From positions 3,410,001-3,474,000 of the forward strand of contig NZ_CP124620.1 in NCBI RefSeq assembly GCF_030128875.1: 64,000 nucleotides of DNA, written 5' to 3'. Source of the stretch: Stenotrophomonas sp. BIO128-Bstrain (lineage in GTDB: Bacteria > Pseudomonadota > Gammaproteobacteria > Xanthomonadales > Xanthomonadaceae). Positions 63,580-64,000 of the stretch are shown in pieces; within the stretch, counting starts at the first letter, position 1, and the number at the start of each line of letters is the position of its first letter. Under the pieces are notes generated by a model. It worked only from the letters and a program-made list of their open reading frames with translations. It did not search any database and was not told the origin of the DNA. A program made the translations under genes and the position numbers.

Positions 63580-64000
63580 TTATGCGATGCGGGCCGCTTC
63601 GTCGAAGGACAGGCGAGGCAGCCGCGGGAACAGGCCCGAGGCGTCACCGTACCCCAGGTTGACGAGGAAATTCGACTTGATCGCGGTGCCCTTGAAGAAG
63701 GCTTCGTCGACCTTGGCGTTGTCGAAGCCGGACATCGGGCCGGCATCCAGACCCAGCGCGCGGGCGGCCAGGATCAGATAGGCGCCCTGCAGGCTGCCAT
63801 TGCGGAAGGCGCCTTCGGTGCGCCCTTCACGCGGGCCATCGAACCATGCCTTGGCATCGGTGTGCGGGAACAGGAAGGGCAGCTTCTCGTGGAAGTCTTC
63901 GTCGAAGCCGACGATCACCGTGACCGGGGCAGCCAGCGTCTTGTCGTGGTTGCCCTCCGACAGCGCCGGGGCGAGCTTGGCCTTGGCTTCGGGGGATTTC
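63580..64000 (-). CDS. Nitroreductase-family protein (malonic semialdehyde reductase RutE-like), 5' end beyond window
   Basis: C-terminal 139 residues of an FMN-dependent NADPH nitroreductase-fold enzyme. The stretch [25 protein letters not shown] and the later [26 protein letters not shown] match the RutE/HadB-RutE group, which reduces malonic semialdehyde in pyrimidine catabolism and other substrates. LVNLGYGD precedes the final [10 protein letters not shown]. The start and the FMN-phosphate site lie outside the window. Confidence 0.85.
   Translation of the reverse strand, partial: KSPEAKAKLAPALSEGNHDKTLAAPVTVIVGFDEDFHEKLPFLFPHTDAKAWFDGPREGRTEGAFRNGSLQGAYLILAARALGLDAGPMSGFDNAKVDEAFFKGTAIKSNFLVNLGYGDASGLFPRLPRLSFDEAARIA

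Overview
The window is GC-rich, densely packed bacterial chromosome. Gene content and layout fit Lysobacteraceae (Xanthomonadaceae). The short palindromes beginning with GTAG (at 12.2, 14.1, 27.7 and 62.6 kb) look like the SMAG/REP elements known from Stenotrophomonas maltophilia, so Stenotrophomonas or a close relative is the best guess. The assignment rests on recognised protein families and repeats, not on a database search.

Layout. 0-5 kb: a minus-strand rRNA-modification cluster (HAD hydrolase cut by the edge, rsuA, rsmC-like), small conserved proteins and a soluble PAS/PAS hybrid histidine kinase. 5-9 kb: D-alanine catabolism (dadA-alr) with a divergent Lrp-type regulator. 9-14 kb: msrB, the motAB stator genes and small conserved proteins. 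14-24 kb: a Na+/H+ antiporter, a DOPA-dioxygenase-like gene with a divergent LysR regulator, a large PAS-GGDEF-EAL protein, an M13 peptidase lipoprotein and an MpaB-like protein. 25-30 kb: a LytS/LytR-type two-component pair, a tandem SMAG array and an M28 aminopeptidase. 30-35 kb: an ECF42-like sigma factor with VOC and YciI partners, an NHL-propeller/M23 fusion and a lytic transglycosylase. 35-46 kb: CycA permease, CSS-motif EAL protein, polysaccharide deacetylase, MFS exporter, LysR regulator and an ABC-F ATPase. 46-50 kb: a Zur box between a COG0523 GTPase and a MerC-like gene, a solitary REP-associated transposase (RAYT), a methyltransferase and an alpha/beta hydrolase.

The accessory region is 50.2-57.4 kb. 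It holds an EVE-like/HNH endonuclease, a secreted YncE-type beta-propeller gene cut in two by an IS3-family (IS407-group) element, and an AT-richer gene for an Mrr-like-nuclease/NACHT protein. The IS has a 4-bp target duplication and a 166-bp duplicated end; removing it restores one 380-codon frame. The nuclease genes on either side make this a likely anti-phage defence hot spot next to the core gene aceE. I regard the Mrr-NACHT protein as the most interesting candidate in the window.

After aceE come a PadR regulator with twin palindromic operators touching its start codon, a siderophore-interacting flavoprotein, a YceI lipoprotein and a nitroreductase cut by the right edge. Start codons were chosen from Shine-Dalgarno-like sequences, family length and overlap; several GTG or TTG starts are proposed and marked.
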